Shown piece after piece: positions 7,635 through 15,658 of a stretch of 36,598 nucleotides of DNA. Every line of letters starts with the position of its first letter. Position 1 is the first letter of the stretch. The stretch is from an uncultured Clostridia bacterium (GTDB taxonomy: Bacteria; Bacillota; Clostridia; Oscillospirales; Acutalibacteraceae). The stretch covers positions 1 to 36,598 of the forward strand of contig CANPXK010000021.1 of the NCBI GenBank assembly GCA_947585965.1. The letters run 5' to 3'. Under the pieces are notes generated by a model. It did not search any database, was not told the DNA's origin, and saw only the letters and a list, made by a program, of their open reading frames with translations. The translations under genes were made by a program, and so were the position numbers.

Positions 7635-8535
7635 GAATCTGAGCAAAAGTTTCAGCGAAAAGGAAGTATTGAGGGATATTTCCTTAACAGCTGAGAGCGG
7701 TAAGGCTCTCGGTCTTCTCGGAAGAAACGGAGCGGGAAAAACCACAACAATACGAATAGTGATGGGAGTTTTTTATCAGAACAGCGGCGATATCCTCATT
7801 GACGGGAAGCCGTTTGACAGGAATAATATTCGCATAGGGTATCTTCCCGAGGAGAGAGGACTTTATCCGAAAAAGAAAATAGGGGAGCAGCTCATATATT
7901 TCGGTATGCTGAGAGGTCTGAGTAAAAAACAGGCGGTTCGGAATACGGTGCGATGGCTTGAAAGAATGGGTATGTCGGAATATAAGGATAAAAAGCTTGA
8001 AACGCTCAGTAAGGGTAATCAGCAGAAAATACAGCTTGCCGTGACACTTTTGTGTGATCCTCAGCTTGTTATACTTGATGAGCCTTTTTCGGGACTTGAC
8101 CCCGTAAATGCGATGCTTCTCAAGGATGTTATCAAGGAGGTTATTGACGGAGGTGCTATGGTTCTTTTCTCAAGCCACCAAATGAATTACATAGAAGAAT
8201 TTTGTGATGATATAGCGATACTCAATTCGGGCAAAATAGTACTCAGCGGAAATATAACCGAAATCAAGAGAAGCTATCCGAGAAATATGATTGAGATAGG
8301 CTCACTGCAAAAGAATAATATTGCACCGTTTATCATACATAACATGGGTGATATCAGTGAAACAGTGGAAACGGACGAAAAGGATCCTATAATAAGAGTT
8401 AAGCTTAAAAGAGCCGGGGATAAGATGAAGCTTATGAATGCTTTACTTGATGAAAAATTCGACATTGATTCCTTCAAGGTGTGTGAGCCGTCATTGAATG
8501 ACATATTTGTTGAATATACGGAGGGCGGAATATGA
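7618..8535 (+). CDS. ABC transporter ATP-binding protein (NatA-like)
   Basis: A 305-residue ABC ATPase with Walker A GRNGAGKT at about 35-42, signature LSKGNQQKIQLA, Walker B LVILDEPFSGLDP and switch histidine in FSSHQMNYIEEFCDD. The long C-terminal tail after residue 215 and the short EERGLYPKKKIGEQL segment resemble the NatA/DUF4162 group that pairs with NatB-like permeases to export sodium or other cargo. AAGGAG precedes the ATG. It overlaps the asparaginase gene by 17 bases and the permease gene by four (ATGA), so all three are translated as one unit. Substrate is not determined. Confidence 0.87.
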   Translation: MKLEIKNLSKSFSEKEVLRDISLTAESGKALGLLGRNGAGKTTTIRIVMGVFYQNSGDILIDGKPFDRNNIRIGYLPEERGLYPKKKIGEQLIYFGMLRGLSKKQAVRNTVRWLERMGMSEYKDKKLETLSKGNQQKIQLAVTLLCDPQLVILDEPFSGLDPVNAMLLKDVIKEVIDGGAMVLFSSHQMNYIEEFCDDIAILNSGKIVLSGNITEIKRSYPRNMIEIGSLQKNNIAPFIIHNMGDISETVETDEKDPIIRVKLKRAGDKMKLMNALLDEKFDIDSFKVCEPSLNDIFVEYTEGGI

Positions 8536-9800
8536 AACAGATGCTTAAAATATTGAAATTTGAATATCTGAATTGTGTAAAGAATAAGGCATTCATAATA
8601 GTTACCGTTGTGCTTATGGCGGCTGTGTTTCTTGTGGTTTTAATCCCCGGTATTATTTCGGGTATGTCAAGTGACGGCGGTGCTGATGACGAAGAGGGAA
8701 CAAAGAGTATTATTGCGGTAAACAGCAGCGTTTATGATGATAAAACAATCCGGGACGAGTTTTCTGCATTTTATCCTGAATGTGATATAAAAATTACGGA
8801 TGAGAATATAAAATCACTTAAGGATAATGTCAATAACGGAGAGTATTTGTTTGCCGTATACATAGATGAGGAACTCAGCTGCAGCTATATAACCGTAAAT
8901 AATTCAATGTTCAGTGAAAGCGGTCAGAATCTGTACGATATTATCAAAAATATGTATTGCATAAAATATCTCGGTGAGCATGGTATTGCGTCCGATGAAG
9001 CGAAAAAAATTCTTAATCCCGCAATAACACAAAATACGATAACCACCGGAACGGATCAGACCAAAAACTTTTTACCGGTATATTTCCTTATGTGTGTATC
9101 ATTTATGGCTGTTGCAACATACGGACAGTTGGTTGCACAGAGCGTTGTTACCGAGAAAAATACCAGAGCAATGGAATTGCTGATCACCTGTGCTAAACCT
9201 TCTCACCTGATTTTCGGCAAGGTTATCGGCTCGGGTCTTGCAGGTCTTACACAGCTTACACTTATCGCCCTTACGGGAATAGCCTCAGTTTCGTCCGGTC
9301 CGGACGCAGGCATAAACGAATTTATGTCACAGTATTTTAATATTCCTGTTTTAACAGTAATATATTTCCTTGTGTTCTTTATAATCGGATATTTTATGGT
9401 TGCGTTTTTGCTTGGTGCACTTGCTTCATTTGCCTCAAAATCGGAGGATCTGAATACACTTATAAGTCCGGTAGTTCTTGTGCTTTCGGTGGTATATTTA
9501 GTACTTATTTTTATGATGCAATCCGAAGATTTGGGAGGAAGTGTATTGAATGTACTGTCATACCTGCCTATAAGCGGTCCCCTTGCAATGTTTGTGCGTG
9601 TTTCTCTTACAAATGTTGAAGTATGGGATATATGTCTGTCATTGGTTCTACAGGTCGTAGAAGTGTACCTTTTGGGAATGCTTGCAGCGGCAATATATAA
9701 GATCGGTGTACTTATGTACGGTAATCCGCCCAAGCTTAATGAAATAATAAGGCTGTTAAATGTTCAGAGAAAGGCTGACAAAGCACGTAAGATCGGATAA
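8532..9800 (+). CDS. ABC-2 permease (NatB-like)
   Basis: A 422-residue membrane subunit with one N-terminal helix (about 21-43), a soluble outside domain of about 140 residues, and five or six helices after about residue 180. The segment VTEKNTRAMELLITCAKPSHLIFGKVIGSGLAGL is the ABC-2 NatB family signature before the second helix. The four-base ATGA overlap with the ATPase indicates a two-gene transporter. It probably exports Na+ or a small peptide-like compound; the link with asparaginase is unexplained. The gene has no recognisable terminator directly after it; a candidate is found beyond the IS element at 11419-11458. Confidence 0.87.
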   Translation: MKQMLKILKFEYLNCVKNKAFIIVTVVLMAAVFLVVLIPGIISGMSSDGGADDEEGTKSIIAVNSSVYDDKTIRDEFSAFYPECDIKITDENIKSLKDNVNNGEYLFAVYIDEELSCSYITVNNSMFSESGQNLYDIIKNMYCIKYLGEHGIASDEAKKILNPAITQNTITTGTDQTKNFLPVYFLMCVSFMAVATYGQLVAQSVVTEKNTRAMELLITCAKPSHLIFGKVIGSGLAGLTQLTLIALTGIASVSSGPDAGINEFMSQYFNIPVLTVIYFLVFFIIGYFMVAFLLGALASFASKSEDLNTLISPVVLVLSVVYLVLIFMMQSEDLGGSVLNVLSYLPISGPLAMFVRVSLTNVEVWDICLSLVLQVVEVYLLGMLAAAIYKIGVLMYGNPPKLNEIIRLLNVQRKADKARKIG

Positions 9801-10037
9801 GATGTCTTTACTGCTCGGATACAATTTAATATAATGATGGGTAACTAAGCAGTTACAATAAATTTATATAAATATATAGAAATATATAAAAATTTATTGA
9901 AACGACTACCCTTTGTATCGTGCAAACGGTGTAAACTCAACGTTAAATGCTTTTAATCCCTAAAGCTTACGACCGAAACAGGCTGTATGGACAAAGGTCA
10001 AAGAAAACAAGGAAGTTGATTGATGAGGTGAAAGCAA

Positions 10038-11222
10038 ATGCTGTTGTCGAAGAAAATACGGCTGAAACCGACAGCTGAACAGGAAATATTGTTCAGGAAA
10101 AGTGCAGGAGTATCTCGGTGGGCGTATAATTATTTTCTTTCAGAAAATGAACGTGTCTATCAGAAGTATCTGAAAAACGGCAAAACGGGGGAAAAGTTCA
10201 TCAGTGAGGGTAAAATCCGTAAACAAATTACCGTTTTGAAAAGAACGACTTGCAAATGGCTTACAGAAGTCGGTTGCAATGTGACGAAACAAGCGGTAAA
10301 GGATGCATGGGAAGCATTGAGAAAATTTCTCGGAGGAGTTTCCGGCAGACCTCACTATAAGGCAAAACACAGGTCAAAACCGTCTTTTTATGTGAATTAT
10401 GAAAGCCTTTCCCAAAAAAACGGCGGTTTTCACGGTGAAAAGATAGGATTTGTGAGAACTTCCGAACCATTGCCAAAATTGCCCAAAGGAACGAAATATG
10501 CTGACCCGCATATTTCCTTTGACGGCAAATACTGGTATTTATCTGTTGGATATGAAGTACCTGAACAGCAAGAAAAACTGACTGATGAAAGTCTTGGTAT
10601 TGATTTAGGCATAAAAGATTTGGCAATCTGTTCAAATGGGAAAGTTTACAGAAATGTAAATCGTTCTCATGAAGTCAGACGACTTGAAAAAGTCCTGAAA
10701 AGAGAACAGCGAAAATTGTCAAGAATGTTTGAAATGAATGTATCAAGTTACAAAACAATAGGTAACAAGAGGATTCCGATTCTTATCAAGCCACTGAATG
10801 AATGTCATAATTACCAAAAACAAAAGAACATCATAAAATTATTGCACAGAAGGCTTGCAAACATCAGAAATAATTACCTTCACCAAACCACAACAGAGAT
10901 AGTGAAAACCAAGCCGTCTCGTATTGTTATGGAAGCATTGAATGTAAAAGGTATGATGAAAAACAAGCACCTTGCAAAGGCAATTCAAGAACAGAAATTT
11001 TATGAGTTCAAACGTCAGATTGCTTACAAGTGTCAGAAATATGGAATTTCTTTAGTTGAAGTTCCACAATTCTATCCGAGTTCAAAGACCTGTTCATGTT
11101 GTGGTAAAATAAAACGTGATTTAAAACTTTCCGACCGTGTTTACAGGTGTGAAGAATGCGGACTTGTGATAGACAGAGATTTCAATGCAAGTCTTAATTT
11201 AGCAAATTATCAATCTGCATGA
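10038..11222 (+). CDS. tnpB: TnpB RNA-guided endonuclease
   Basis: A complete, 394-residue TnpB. The RuvC triad is Asp189 in GIDLGIKDLA, Glu299 in IVMEALNVKG, and the Asp of the IDRDFNAS motif (379-381). A four-Cys zinc finger lies between them (C352/C355 and C371/C374). The N-terminus has the usual SKKIRLKPTAEQEILFR and WAYNYFLSE segments, and a C-terminal NASLNLANY. TnpB is a DNA-cutting relative of Cas12 guided by an omega RNA made from the element's right end. The start ATG has GAGGTG about eight bases upstream. There is no frameshift or early stop, so the nuclease may be active. Confidence 0.93.
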   Translation: MLLSKKIRLKPTAEQEILFRKSAGVSRWAYNYFLSENERVYQKYLKNGKTGEKFISEGKIRKQITVLKRTTCKWLTEVGCNVTKQAVKDAWEALRKFLGGVSGRPHYKAKHRSKPSFYVNYESLSQKNGGFHGEKIGFVRTSEPLPKLPKGTKYADPHISFDGKYWYLSVGYEVPEQQEKLTDESLGIDLGIKDLAICSNGKVYRNVNRSHEVRRLEKVLKREQRKLSRMFEMNVSSYKTIGNKRIPILIKPLNECHNYQKQKNIIKLLHRRLANIRNNYLHQTTTEIVKTKPSRIVMEALNVKGMMKNKHLAKAIQEQKFYEFKRQIAYKCQKYGISLVEVPQFYPSSKTCSCCGKIKRDLKLSDRVYRCEECGLVIDRDFNASLNLANYQSA

Positions 11223-11394
11223 TTCCATTTTCAGGGAAATGCTGATATGTACCTGTCGCTACCGGGGAATTTAAGCCTGTGGAGTGTTACAGCAAACATG
11301 AGTAGAGTATGACTTATCATCTCAAAAATGAACACAGTGAAACAGGAAGGCGTTTTGTGAGGAATGCCACAGTATAGATATATTAGTTTTTTAC
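11223..11394 (+). ncRNA. Probable omega RNA (right-end RNA) of the TnpB element
   Basis: The non-coding stretch directly after tnpB has features of TnpB right-end RNAs. It includes a GGGGAATTTAAGCCTGTGG segment near 11274-11282 and, toward the 3' end, a stem of GGCGTT (11349-11354) with AATGCC (11363-11368) around the loop TTGTGAGG. The guide would be the bases just beyond the element's right end, which I could not place exactly. The RNA may begin within tnpB. Confidence 0.45.
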
Positions 11395-11418
11395 AAATTT
11401 TTATATATTTATCGTAGC

Positions 11419-11458
11419 GGGTTATCGGACAGGCTTATCGCTTCTGATTCGATGACCC
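11419..11458 (+). terminator. Stem-loop beyond the IS element, possible terminator
   Basis: GGGTTATCG (11419-11427) pairs along nine bases (one G-U) with CGATGACCC (11450-11458) around a 22-base loop and is followed by a T-rich stretch. It could be the original terminator of the NatB-like gene, separated from it by the IS insertion. The T-run is interrupted, so this is tentative. Confidence 0.35.
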
Positions 11459-11526
11459 CATATTTTATTGATTTTATTTAATCATCAAAAAATATTTTTT
11501 ACCTTACAAGTATTTTGCATTATGAA

Positions 11527-11555
11527 TTGACACAACTTGCAAATTGATATATAAT
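11527..11555 (+). promoter_or_regulatory. Consensus SigA promoter of the Lrp-like operon
   Basis: TTGACA (11527-11532), exactly 17 bases, and TATAAT (11550-11555), a perfect match in all three. Transcription would begin near 11562, giving a leader of about 27 bases before the Lrp-like start at 11589. Confidence 0.88.
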
Positions 11556-11588
11556 ATAGATATTTAATCAGGAAATGGGGTTTGAATT

Positions 11589-12074
11589 ATGTATAAGCTT
11601 TTGGAACTTTTGAGTGAAAATGCGGACTTTACACCTGCTCAGCTTGCCGCTATGCTCGGGGAAAGCGAACAGGCGGTCAGGGAGCAGATCGAAGAATATA
11701 AGAAAAACGGTATTATAAAAGGTACTAAAACACTTATAGACTGGGAAAAGCTCCCCGATTCGGGTGTCAGAGCCATAATAGAGCTTAAGGTAACACCCAA
11801 AGCTGAAACAGGATTTGATGATATAGCAAAGATAGTTATGTCCTACGATAATGTTGAGAACGTATATCTTGCGGCTTCCTCAAGGTATGACCTGATAGCA
11901 ATGGTGAGGGGAAATACTATTCAGGAGATAGCAGAGTTTGTTTCAAAAAGGCTTTCAACTCTTGATGCGGTAATAGGTACGGCTACGAATTTCGTGCTGA
12001 ATACCTACAAGCAGGGCGGCGTGGTTTTCCACGATGAAAGCGAAGATGATGAGCAAAGGAGCATGATAGTATAA
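11589..12074 (+). CDS. Lrp/AsnC family transcriptional regulator
   Basis: A 161-residue regulator. Residues 1-50 form the winged helix-turn-helix (FTPAQLAAMLGESEQAVREQIEEYKKNGIIKG), and residues 60-145 form the RAM/ligand-binding domain (IIELKVTPKAETGFDDIAKIVMSYDNVENVYLAASSRYDL). Lrp/AsnC proteins sense amino acids and control amino acid metabolism, often of an adjacent gene. Here the stop codon overlaps the aminotransferase start by one base (TAATG), so the aminotransferase or its substrate is the natural candidate for control and sensing. The promoter is at 11527-11555. Ligand not determined. Confidence 0.9.
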   Translation: MYKLLELLSENADFTPAQLAAMLGESEQAVREQIEEYKKNGIIKGTKTLIDWEKLPDSGVRAIIELKVTPKAETGFDDIAKIVMSYDNVENVYLAASSRYDLIAMVRGNTIQEIAEFVSKRLSTLDAVIGTATNFVLNTYKQGGVVFHDESEDDEQRSMIV

Positions 12075-13261
12075 TGGATTATACAACCTTGCTGAATAAG
12101 AAAATACAGGGGTTGAAGCCCTCGGGAATAAGAAGATTTTTTGATATAGCAAATGAAATGGATCATGTTATTTCGCTTAGTATCGGTGAGCCTGATTTTA
12201 CAACGCCATGGCACGTTCGCCAGGAGGGCATAGAATCACTGAGGAGGGGAAGAACGTGGTATTCTCCGAACAAGGGATTTGCCGAACTGAGAGATCAGAT
12301 AAGCAAATATTTTTCCCGACGATTTGATGTCGAATATGACCCGAATGAGGAAATACTTGTGACGGTCGGGGGTTCGGAGGCTATAGATCTGTGTATCCGT
12401 ACGCTAATCGACGATGGTGATGAGGTGCTTATACCGCAGCCGTCCTTTGTATGCTATGAGCCTATGACATTAATGGCGGGCGGTGTGCCGGTTATAATAA
12501 AGACGAGAGCGGAAAACGAATTTCGTCTTACCGCAAGGGAATTGGAGGAGGCTATAACACCGAGGACAAAGCTTCTTATACTTCCTTTTCCGAATAACCC
12601 CACAGGTGCCGTTATGAGAAGGGAGCATCTTGAAGAAATAGCAAAGGTAATAGAGAAGCATAATATAATAGTCCTTTCCGATGAAATATACGGAGAGCTT
12701 ACATACGGCAAGGAAAGGCATATATCATTTGCCTCAATAAAGGGCATGAGAGATCGGACAATCGTTGTAAACGGTTTTTCAAAGTCCTATGCTATGACGG
12801 GCTGGAGGCTCGGTTATGCCCTCGGTCCGGAACCCGTTATATCCCAGATGACAAAGCTTCATCAGTATGCCATAATGAGTGCACCGACAACTGCACAATA
12901 TGCGGCGATAGAGGCACTCAGGCATGGCGACAGCGATATAGAGCATATGCGTGAGGAATATGATATAAGGAGAAGATTTATAGTAGACGGTTTCTGTAAA
13001 ATGGGGCTTAAATGCTTTGAACCCGAGGGTGCATTTTATGTATTCCCGAGTATTAAAATTTCGGGACTGACATCGGAGCATTTCTGCGAGAACCTTATAC
13101 ATTCACAGCACGTTGCAATCGTTCCCGGAACTGCATTCGGTGAATGCGGAGAGGGATTTGCAAGAGTTTCCTATTCATATTCGCTCAACCATATCAAGGT
13201 TGCTCTTGAAAGAATAGAAAGATTTTTGTATTCGCTCAACGAATCAGATGTAAGAGTCTGA
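12074..13261 (+). CDS. PLP-dependent aminotransferase, class I/II
   Basis: A 395-residue fold-type I aminotransferase. The PLP lysine is Lys237 in NGFSKSYAMTGWRLGY; NNPTG at about 174-178 and LSDEIYGEL at about 201-209 supply further cofactor contacts, and SIGEPDFTTP near residue 36 is typical of the aspartate/aromatic aminotransferase group. It transfers an amino group from an amino acid to a 2-oxoacid; the amino acid is not clear (aspartate-type or PatA-like are the best guesses). AAGGAG is found about 13 bases before the start, and translation is coupled to the Lrp-like gene by a one-base overlap. Confidence 0.9.
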   Translation: MDYTTLLNKKIQGLKPSGIRRFFDIANEMDHVISLSIGEPDFTTPWHVRQEGIESLRRGRTWYSPNKGFAELRDQISKYFSRRFDVEYDPNEEILVTVGGSEAIDLCIRTLIDDGDEVLIPQPSFVCYEPMTLMAGGVPVIIKTRAENEFRLTARELEEAITPRTKLLILPFPNNPTGAVMRREHLEEIAKVIEKHNIIVLSDEIYGELTYGKERHISFASIKGMRDRTIVVNGFSKSYAMTGWRLGYALGPEPVISQMTKLHQYAIMSAPTTAQYAAIEALRHGDSDIEHMREEYDIRRRFIVDGFCKMGLKCFEPEGAFYVFPSIKISGLTSEHFCENLIHSQHVAIVPGTAFGECGEGFARVSYSYSLNHIKVALERIERFLYSLNESDVRV

Positions 13262-13303
13262 AAATATCAGATTTTCAATGTATTAATGAAAGGTTGTACA
13301 TAT

Positions 13304-14206
13304 ATGCGTATGACAGTTGCTTCCCCCGCAAAGCTTAATCTCTTTCTTGACATAACAGGAAAAAGAAATGACGGATATCATCTTATAAATACCGTAATGC
13401 AGACGGTATCGCTTTATGATGATATAACGGTTTCGCTTGACGAGAGCGGAAGTGAAATAAGTGTAAGCTGCACGGATGAGAATATTCCCTGCACAAATGA
13501 GAATACCGCCTATATAGCGGCGGAAAAATTTTTTGAATATACAGGTATCCCAAAAATGGAAGTAGCAATAAAAATAAAAAAGCGTATTCCATACGGTGCC
13601 GGAATGGCGGGAGGAAGTACGGATGCCGCCGCAGTGATTTTTGCGCTGAATAAAATGCTTGAGGCAGGTTTGGGCATGGATGAAATGGCGGAAATAGGGG
13701 AGTTGGTCGGTGCCGATGTGCCGTTCTGCATTTACGGAGGAACAATGAATGCAACAGGCATAGGAACGATATTGAGTCCGCTTCCCGATATGCCTGATTG
13801 TACGATAGTTGCGGTAAAGCCTGATTTCGGGATATCCACAAGGGAGGCATATGAAAAATCGGACTTGATAGGCTATGACAGCATAAAAAGTCCCGAAGCG
13901 GTTATAGATGCCATATGCAGCGGAAATGTCAGGGAAATAGCCGGAAATATGTACAATAAGTTTGAAGAGGTTTCGGATATAGCGGAAATCAGGGATATAA
14001 AAAATGTTATGAAGGAATGCGGTGCCTACGGAGCCGTAATGACAGGCAGCGGTTCGGTGGTTTTCGGAATATTTGATGATGAAAATAAAGCCGAGGACAC
14101 TCGTCAGGAACTGCGTGACAGATATGACAATATTTATATCCTCAGACCTGTTCCTAATGGTCCCAGACAAATAAATTCCGGTATATTTACATCAATATTT
14201 GATTAG
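13304..14206 (+). CDS. ispE: 4-diphosphocytidyl-2-C-methyl-D-erythritol kinase
   Basis: A 300-residue GHMP-family kinase of the non-mevalonate isoprenoid pathway; it phosphorylates CDP-methylerythritol. Motifs: the opening SPAKLNLFLDITGKRNDGYH, the ATP loop PYGAGMAGGSTDAAA near residues 92-106, and the C-terminal GAYGAVMTGSGS. The ATG at 13304 is preferred over an in-frame ATG at 13286, because AAAGG lies ten bases before it while the earlier start has no ribosome site. It is downstream of the aminotransferase by 42 bases in the same orientation and ends before the terminator at 14249-14294. Confidence 0.95.
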   Translation: MRMTVASPAKLNLFLDITGKRNDGYHLINTVMQTVSLYDDITVSLDESGSEISVSCTDENIPCTNENTAYIAAEKFFEYTGIPKMEVAIKIKKRIPYGAGMAGGSTDAAAVIFALNKMLEAGLGMDEMAEIGELVGADVPFCIYGGTMNATGIGTILSPLPDMPDCTIVAVKPDFGISTREAYEKSDLIGYDSIKSPEAVIDAICSGNVREIAGNMYNKFEEVSDIAEIRDIKNVMKECGAYGAVMTGSGSVVFGIFDDENKAEDTRQELRDRYDNIYILRPVPNGPRQINSGIFTSIFD

Positions 14207-14248
14207 TAACAGCGGATTTAAAGAGTTGTTTAAATTATATAATAAAAT

Positions 14249-14294
14249 GGAGATATTGCGGTATACATTATCACAATATCTCCGTTTTTTATTT
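14249..14294 (+). terminator. Rho-independent terminator after ispE
   Basis: GGAGATATTG (14249-14258) pairs perfectly with CAATATCTCC (14274-14283), followed by G and a T-rich run. Read on the minus strand the hairpin is followed by ATTTTATTATAT, so it may also end the converging VanZ-like operon. Confidence 0.9.
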
Positions 14295-14303
14295 TATCCA
14301 AAA

Positions 14304-15224
14304 TCAATCTTCTATGACCTGAGCTTCGCCCCTGTTCTTTTTGGGAACAGGAATGTACTCAAGGGTAAGCATACAGGGATCCTTGCCCTGTGACAGCAGA
14401 TATCGAAGACCGTTCAAAGCATATTTTATGCATATTCCGAGTACCGCACCGATAATGTAGATAATGACATCATCAAGGTATGCTGTTTCCGTATTGAAAA
14501 GGAGCTGAAAGCCTTCTATTGCAATACCAAGTATAAATCCGAGGATTATACCATGGAAAATTCGGAAACGGGGAATAAGCACAGACAAATAAAACGTCAG
14601 TGGTGCGAAAACTATACCGTTCCATATCAGCCGAAAAATTGTTCCGTTTTCCGAACCGTCAAGACATTCCCTTATATATGCAAACGGTTCAAATGAAATC
14701 GTTCTCACTCCCTGCATATCCGGCGCTGTCGGAATAATCATCCTCAGTATCAGAACCATACCGTAAATTATAAGCAGGGAGCCCATACTGAGTGATATGA
14801 AGCGTATGAAGCTCCGCCTTGAATCATTAGTATCTGAAGCTTCACTTGTCAGCAGCCTTATCATAACACCAAACAAAAAAGGTACGGTCCACAAAATAAA
14901 CATAGAGATAATATTATATTCGGTAAGCTTGGGCCAATATTCATTTCCTCTTGATATAACACCGCTTATAACCGAAATAATCAGATTTATAAGACACAGC
15001 GAGGACAATGTCATAAGAGCCGTTCCCAATGCCTCATATCGTTTTGTTATAAAGAACAATACCGATATTATCACAAATGAAACAAGGAAGATAAAGCCTA
15101 TGCATATGCCTTCGGATTCAAACTGATTTTTAGCATCATTCGGCAAAAGATACAGCATAAGTCCGGCTGCAAGAGAAACAAAAAATTCGCTTATCGTAAG
15201 CTTCTGACTCGGTAGAAGGGTCAT
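14304..15224 (-). CDS. VanZ-like family membrane protein
   Basis: A 306-residue protein with about eight membrane helices. The C-terminal part is VanZ-like: NGIVFAPLTFYLSVLIPRF, then a helix, AIEGFQLLFNTETAYLDDVIIYIIGAVLG, with the characteristic Glu-x-x-Gln and Asp-Asp before the final helix. VanZ itself gives low-level teicoplanin resistance, but most relatives have unknown envelope roles, so a resistance role should not be assumed. It is longer than the simple VanZ fold (about 160-200 residues), with an extra N-terminal membrane half. Start overlaps ruvX by four bases, with AGGAGG upstream; it is the last gene of its operon. Confidence 0.75.
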   Translation of the reverse strand: MTLLPSQKLTISEFFVSLAAGLMLYLLPNDAKNQFESEGICIGFIFLVSFVIISVLFFITKRYEALGTALMTLSSLCLINLIISVISGVISRGNEYWPKLTEYNIISMFILWTVPFLFGVMIRLLTSEASDTNDSRRSFIRFISLSMGSLLIIYGMVLILRMIIPTAPDMQGVRTISFEPFAYIRECLDGSENGTIFRLIWNGIVFAPLTFYLSVLIPRFRIFHGIILGFILGIAIEGFQLLFNTETAYLDDVIIYIIGAVLGICIKYALNGLRYLLSQGKDPCMLTLEYIPVPKKNRGEAQVIED

Positions 15225-15640
15225 TTGTTATTCCTCCTGAAATTAAGATAATCCTCCAGTATAATGACGGCGGCTACACTGTCGACAACAGCCTTTCGTT
15301 TTTTTCCTCTTGTATCTGTCATGTTAAGGTATCTGTGTGCTGTGACGGTTGTGCATCTTTCGTCCCATAATTTTACCTCAATTCCGGTTTTATTCTCAAG
15401 CATTTTGGAAAAAATACGTACATTTTCCGCACTATCACCCTCGCTGCCGTTCATGTTAAGAGGAAGACCTACAACAATAAGCTCCGCATGATGCTCAACT
15501 GCCGAATCGGCGACCTTATCCGAAAGCTTCTCCATATTATATTCCGTTATCACACCGACAGGTGTGGCAATTATTTCGTTTTTATCGCATACGGCCAGAC
15601 CTGTTCTCGCCTTGCCGTAATCAACTGAAAATATTATCAT
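15221..15640 (-). CDS. ruvX: Holliday junction resolvase-like protein RuvX/YqgF
   Basis: A 139-residue RNase H-fold protein of the YqgF/RuvX family, acting in rRNA processing and perhaps in Holliday junction handling. It shows the opening IFSVDYGKARTGLAVCD (first acidic residue Asp6), the conserved VVGLPLNMNGSEGD, and the catalytic DERCTTVTAHRYLN and DSVAAVIILEDYL near the C-terminus. Length is typical. It overlaps the VanZ-like gene by four bases and lies 18 bases after the histidine phosphatase gene. Confidence 0.93.
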   Translation of the reverse strand: MIIFSVDYGKARTGLAVCDKNEIIATPVGVITEYNMEKLSDKVADSAVEHHAELIVVGLPLNMNGSEGDSAENVRIFSKMLENKTGIEVKLWDERCTTVTAHRYLNMTDTRGKKRKAVVDSVAAVIILEDYLNFRRNNK

Positions 15641-15658
15641 TTTTTTCTCCGTAATTTA

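Larger units (their letters stand above)
9857..11410 (+). mobile_element. IS200/IS605-type element with tnpB only
   Basis: The tnpB gene is flanked by AT-rich palindromic sequence. An imperfect hairpin lies at 9857-9898 (arms AATAAATTTATATA and TATATAAAAATTTATT). The 16-base sequence AAATATATAAAAATTT at 9880-9895 recurs as an exact inverted copy at 11395-11410. Subterminal hairpins are typical of this family. There is no Y1 transposase (tnpA), so the element would need one from elsewhere to move. The exact ends and the target-adjacent motif could not be fixed; the coordinates are the outer limits of the repeats. Confidence 0.55.

Noticed and set aside
9841-9856. A six-base inverted repeat (GTAACT/AGTTAC) before the IS element
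   Set aside because: It might be a part of the element's left end, but the larger palindrome at 9857-9898 is a better match and the boundary could not be fixed.
13283-14170. A 295-codon open frame on the minus strand
   Set aside because: It is fully antisense to ispE, has no ribosome site and gives a Tyr/His/Cys-rich protein typical of an antisense frame.
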